Shown here: positions 60,772-64,000 of the stretch, piece after piece
Layout of the letters: every line of letters begins with the position of its first letter
Numbering within the stretch: the stretch's first letter is position 1
Assembly: GCA_965267505.1 (NCBI GenBank)
Contig: OZ254081.1
Span: 1,736,001 to 1,800,000, forward strand
DNA length: 64,000 nucleotides
Source: JANQHS01 sp965267505
GTDB taxonomy: Bacteria; Bacteroidota; Bacteroidia; Cytophagales; CCMP332
Direction: 5' to 3'
The notes under the pieces: generated by a model
Database searches by the model: none
What the model was told of the DNA's origin: nothing
What the model saw: the letters and a program-made list of their open reading frames with translations, nothing else
Program-made: the position numbers and the translations under genes

Positions 60772-61161
60772 TTAAGAGCGTTTTATCAAGGCCAAAAGCT
60801 CATCCTTTTTCATAAATGCGACGATAGCGCAGCAAACAAAAACAACCATAGCCAGTGTGAAAAGGGCTCCACCGTCATTGTTGAAATTGATGCCTATGAT
60901 AAAAAGGTGTGAGAAAATCGCTCCAGAAATGATTCCAAGTCCTATTACCGAACCGATCGCAGTGGTTCTGGGAACGATCAATAAGATGGCCGTGATTAAT
61001 TCCACAATCCCCAAGCCTATCCTTCCCCAGGGCTCAACTCCAAGAGTCGTGAATAGCAATACACTGTCTGGATGAGCAGAGAATTTATAATACAATGTTT
61101 CAATTAGGATGATCGCCGCAGCGATCGATAATACTCTAATGATGATGGTTTGTTTATTCAT
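60772..61161 (-). CDS. DoxX-like small membrane protein
   Basis: A 129-residue protein with four membrane segments: IIIRVLSIAAAIILIETLYYKFSAHP, GRIGLGIVELITAILLIVP, AIGSVIGLGIISGAIFSHLFIIG and ALFTLAMVVFVCCAIVAFM. The DoxX pattern G-R-I-x-L-G-x-x-E-L with a following short loop fits. DoxX-type proteins are quinone-linked or unknown membrane components. The downstream gene follows after 5 bases, so both may be one operon. Confidence 0.88.
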   Translation of the reverse strand: MNKQTIIIRVLSIAAAIILIETLYYKFSAHPDSVLLFTTLGVEPWGRIGLGIVELITAILLIVPRTTAIGSVIGLGIISGAIFSHLFIIGINFNNDGGALFTLAMVVFVCCAIVAFMKKDELLALIKRS

Positions 61162-61366
61162 TTTTTAACTTTTGGCTTGGGCGATGCAAAGCAAATACCA
61201 TAGTAGGGATAGTTCTCATCAAATGCTCCAAACTGTCGGGGAGCACACACTAATGAGCTGATTTTTAGGCTCAAAGTCTAAGAATTTTAAAAAACTTTCA
61301 AAAAAAATGAACCTGGCTCTCATTCGAGTGTATGGCGTTTTGGAGGTCAAATTTTATTTATTGATT

Positions 61367-63343
61367 ATGAAACGTCTGCTTATTTTTTATACAATGATCC
61401 TAGGAGGGTTCACCCTCATGGCTGCCGCAGGACCAGAAGGTTTTCCGGAACGTCTTTGGGAGATTCATTCCAAAGCTTGGTACCAGGATCAATACAGGAA
61501 TATCCAGGAGGTCCTTATAAGCGGAACCAGGGATGCCGGGAATGAAATCGATTTTGTTCAAGCCGGTTTATTAGCAAAAGTCTCAAGAGAGAAGATACTG
61601 GAAGATCTTGGCACAGAGGGCCCTGGAACCTCATTCTTAAGAGCCAAAGAAGAAGGATGGTCTGAGCAGGGAGTCGAGGCGATCAAGAGGTCATTGGAAG
61701 ATCTGGATCCTTATGATCTATTCACAGAAAGGATCCTATTGGCTGAGTTGGAGGGCGATCTGGCCCAAAAGAAGGCCCTTCAGTTGTCTCTAACCGAAAA
61801 AAGCCTGATCCCGAAAAGCTTGATGGATTATGCATACAATACCCTTGTATCTGTTGAACCAAGCGGTTTGATCTTTATCGATGAGGATTATCTATGTATC
61901 CCAGTCTGGATGCTGCAGGATGTCCATGGAATAAGGGCAGATGTGAAGGTTTTATTTTCCGGGTTTTTCAATAATTCAAAATACCTGGACAGAAAAATGG
62001 ATTCCTGGAAGCTCAACTGGTCCCTTCCGGACCCGGAAAGTCTGGCCAATATGGAAGAGTCTATCATCATGCCCAATAAGGGTCAAGGATTCTTCTTCAG
62101 CCTCAGCTATGAAGAGGAAAGGCAGAAATCGATCGAAAATAATCTCTACCTGGTAGGACTAACATCAAAATATAGTTCTGAGCCGTTCGACAATAGAAAG
62201 GTACTTGTTGAGCGATTGGAAAAAGAATTTCTTTTAGACCAACTCAAGGTTGACTTAAGCAGGGAGACTGGATTTTCGACTGGGAAGTACATGGAACCCA
62301 ATTACATCCTGCCCTTTCTGACAGCCAGCAATTATTACTCTGAAATCGGGGAAAATCAAAAGAAAAGCTTTTGGCAGGACCAAGCCTATAAGATCGCTGA
62401 GCGATCTATGTTAAAAACACGCCTCAGGATGTTGATCGAAGATTCAAAAAGTCAGCCTAAGGAATTCGTAAAGACTGAACTGGATTATAAGTTCATCGAC
62501 AAAGGCATGATGAAGATCAAGGATAATGTCTATGCCCACAGGGTTGAGGTTCGCAACAAAGACTATCAGGATTTCCTCAGGTACCTATCTGAAAATAATT
62601 ATGATAAGCTTTATGAATCAGCAAAGATCGATCTTGATAGGTATGAGGGTGTATCCAGGACCATGAATAAAGATTACCATTTTGGTCATTGGGACCCTCA
62701 AAAGAAAGAATATGTTGAGGGCAGAGGAAGTTCCTTTTTGAAACACCCTGCGATGGATATGGATTTTGATGGAGCACTTATCTATTGCGAATGGCTTACT
62801 ACCCAATACAATCAGCAGGAAGGAAGAAAATTCCAAAAGGTTAAATTCAGGCTGCCTAGTCAAAATGAATGGACCATTGCTGCCCTTGGAATGAGCGAAC
62901 CACAAAGTTGGAATTGGGATGAGATCACCGTTAAGGCTCTACCCACTCCTGAGGATAAAAAATTACAGGAATTTAGCCTTAGAGGACAGGACGTATGGTA
63001 TCCTTGGTTTCATGGGGGTTGGAGCGAATACCGATTCAAGCTAAAGAATAGACATGGATGCTATTTGGCCAATATTAAAACCCCCGACACCATATCCTGC
63101 CCTGCAGGCATCAAAGGGGATGGCTTTGTATTCACTTCTCCAGTTGGAACTTATTTCTCCAGCGACAATGGGCTTTATGATATGGTTGGCAATGTGGCAG
63201 AAATGACTCAGGAAAGGGGTGTTGCTATGGGAGGTAGCTATGATCATGTTGAAAAAGAGTGCACTATACGTTCTGTAAATAAATATTCAGGAGCGGATCC
63301 GAGGGTTGGTTTCAGGTTATTCATGGAGGTCATTGAAGAATAG
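61367..63343 (+). CDS. Exported protein: DUF2723-tail-like region plus formylglycine-enzyme-like (SUMF1) domain
   Basis: A 658-residue protein; I start at the ATG at 61367, opening on a signal (MKRLLIFYTMILGGFTLMAA). Residues about 30-380 contain NTLVSVEPSGLIF...PVWMLQDVHGIRADVKV, which follows the pattern of the periplasmic tail of DUF2723 membrane proteins although the membrane part is absent. From about residue 400 to the end lies a sulfatase-modifying-factor/GldJ-like fold: ALIYCEWLTTQYNQQEGRKFQKVKFRLPSQNEWTIAALG, GLYDMVGNVAEMTQERGVAMGGSYD and GADPRVGFRLFM. The two catalytic cysteines of true formylglycine generators are not in place (C occurs only in RHGCYL and TISCPAG and ECTIRS), so it is probably a binding, not catalytic, domain. 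An ECF sigma factor follows. Confidence 0.75.
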   Translation: MKRLLIFYTMILGGFTLMAAAGPEGFPERLWEIHSKAWYQDQYRNIQEVLISGTRDAGNEIDFVQAGLLAKVSREKILEDLGTEGPGTSFLRAKEEGWSEQGVEAIKRSLEDLDPYDLFTERILLAELEGDLAQKKALQLSLTEKSLIPKSLMDYAYNTLVSVEPSGLIFIDEDYLCIPVWMLQDVHGIRADVKVLFSGFFNNSKYLDRKMDSWKLNWSLPDPESLANMEESIIMPNKGQGFFFSLSYEEERQKSIENNLYLVGLTSKYSSEPFDNRKVLVERLEKEFLLDQLKVDLSRETGFSTGKYMEPNYILPFLTASNYYSEIGENQKKSFWQDQAYKIAERSMLKTRLRMLIEDSKSQPKEFVKTELDYKFIDKGMMKIKDNVYAHRVEVRNKDYQDFLRYLSENNYDKLYESAKIDLDRYEGVSRTMNKDYHFGHWDPQKKEYVEGRGSSFLKHPAMDMDFDGALIYCEWLTTQYNQQEGRKFQKVKFRLPSQNEWTIAALGMSEPQSWNWDEITVKALPTPEDKKLQEFSLRGQDVWYPWFHGGWSEYRFKLKNRHGCYLANIKTPDTISCPAGIKGDGFVFTSPVGTYFSSDNGLYDMVGNVAEMTQERGVAMGGSYDHVEKECTIRSVNKYSGADPRVGFRLFMEVIEE

Positions 63344-63344
63344 A

Positions 63345-63944
63345 TTGAAACTCTTCAGCTCATATAGCGATAAGTCCGATGAAGCCTTGATGGAATTGGT
63401 CCAAAGAGGCGATCATCGGGCTTTTTCCTCTCTTTATGATCGTTATGCCAACAGGTTGAAACGATTCTTTTTTAGAATGCTTTGGTCGGATTCTGACCTT
63501 GCTGACGATAAGGTTCATGATCTTTTTGAAAAGATCATTCAAAACCCGGATTCTTATGATCCTTCAAAACCATTTCAACCCTGGGTTTTTAGGATCGCTT
63601 CGAATATGTGTAAGAACGCCTATAGAAAAAGAGGATTTGAAGAGGAGTACAGGAGTCAACTTGAGGAGCAGGGGATAGAATTATCGAGGACCGAAGCCAA
63701 GATGGACGAGCGGATATTGAGGGACAGGATCCATCAACTGCTTGGACATATGGGAGAGGAGAGAAGAGATCTTTTCCTGATGAGATACCAACAAGAGTTC
63801 AGTCTGAAAGAATTGGCTGGGATCTTCGATACCCCTGTGGGAACAATAAAATCAAGGCTTCACAATATCAAGAAGGAATTGTCGGAAGCCATTAGTACAG
63901 AATTAAATCCATTATCATGGAAAAAGAACTTTATTCAAGATTAG
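63345..63944 (+). CDS. ECF RNA polymerase sigma factor, TTG start
   Basis: About 199 residues. Region 2 is present as DEALMELVQRGDHRAFSSLYDRYANRLKRFFFRML and DLADDKVHDLFEKIIQNPDSYDPSKPFQPWVFRIASNMCKN, region 4 as IHQLLGHMGEERRDLFLMRYQQEFSLKELAGIFDTPVGTIKSRLHNIKKEL. The TTG at 63345, one base after the previous stop, is preferred because region 2 begins soon after it; upstream codons in the frame read through the previous gene. It ends 28 bases into the following gene, likely an anti-sigma factor. Confidence 0.87.
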   Translation: MKLFSSYSDKSDEALMELVQRGDHRAFSSLYDRYANRLKRFFFRMLWSDSDLADDKVHDLFEKIIQNPDSYDPSKPFQPWVFRIASNMCKNAYRKRGFEEEYRSQLEEQGIELSRTEAKMDERILRDRIHQLLGHMGEERRDLFLMRYQQEFSLKELAGIFDTPVGTIKSRLHNIKKELSEAISTELNPLSWKKNFIQD

Positions 63945-64000
63945 AGATAGTTCTGAGATCAGGAGAATTTCAGGACCTTTCTGAAACTGATAAGAAATTG
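63917..64000 (+). CDS. Start of a probable anti-sigma factor gene, cut by window end
   Basis: An ATG at 63917, inside the 3' end of the sigma factor gene, opens a frame reading MEKELYSRLEIVLRSGEFQD and continuing SETDKKL to the right edge. Only 28 residues are visible. The position (immediately after and overlapping an ECF sigma gene) and the N-terminal charged helix fit a cytoplasmic anti-sigma segment, but no diagnostic motif is present. Confidence 0.45.
   Translation, partial: MEKELYSRLEIVLRSGEFQDLSETDKKL

Noticed and set aside
1..64000. tRNA, rRNA, insertion sequences, prophage and riboswitches
   Set aside because: No matching conserved motifs, transposase or integrase frames, or terminal repeats were found by reading both strands; intergenic gaps are too short for most of them.

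Overview
The window looks like chromosomal DNA of a Bacteroidota bacterium. The evidence is two TonB-dependent outer-membrane receptors with carboxypeptidase-like N-termini, an ECF sigma/FecR/STN set, a type IX secretion C-terminal sorting domain, many lipoproteins, few recognisable Shine-Dalgarno sequences, and promoter-like TTTG-N19-20-TAnnTTTG elements in front of some genes. I cannot assign a genus. I found no rRNA, tRNA, CRISPR array, transposase, integrase or prophage gene. No stretch longer than 300 bases lacks a gene. About 64 protein genes are supported, two cut by the window ends and several needing a start other than ATG.

Layout. 0-7.5 kb: housekeeping genes (fumC, radA, a TlpA-like thioredoxin, an M23 peptidase) and an SPFH / membrane / ribbon-helix-helix trio. 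7.4-10.7 kb: a His-rich exported peptide, a TonB receptor and a lipoprotein, probably for metal uptake. 10.8-23.4 kb: envelope and exported proteins (TolB-like/TPR membrane protein, M28 peptidase, a sulfotransferase, two sortilin/BNR propellers in convergent genes, an M49-like peptidase, a PAP2 phosphatase). 23.4-30.3 kb: a degenerate-cyclase/SRPBCC protein convergent with an HD-PycTM membrane protein, then a propeller lipoprotein overlapping a 1225-residue protein that joins a metallophosphatase, a central segment with protein-kinase-like motifs, and an outer-membrane barrel. 30.3-33.8 kb: small enzymes and an ankyrin protein. 33.9-39.6 kb: TonB receptor, ECF sigma, FecR and an STN/repeat outer-membrane protein, all on one strand. 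39.7-50.3 kb: RRM protein, ArsM-type methyltransferase with an SDR, lysA, an orphan histidine kinase, a MarR/NmrA divergent pair, and a minus-strand run with bestrophin and a class III cyclase. 50.3-54.7 kb: Rieske oxygenase, an unrecognised lipoprotein, pirin, SRPBCC and cupin proteins. 54.8-61.2 kb: a bile-acid-type symporter and a tightly packed run of sulfotransferase, PLP decarboxylase, PAP2 and a small membrane protein, then small conserved genes. 61.4-64 kb: a formylglycine-enzyme-like protein, an ECF sigma factor and the start of a probable anti-sigma gene.

The most interesting points are the phosphatase / kinase-like / barrel protein, the packed sulfotransferase-decarboxylase-PAP2 run, the cyclase-like and HD-PycTM pair, the fusion of a DUF2723-like segment to a formylglycine-enzyme fold, and an ECF sigma gene with no canonical start codon. 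All functions are inferred from motifs read by eye; no database search was run.
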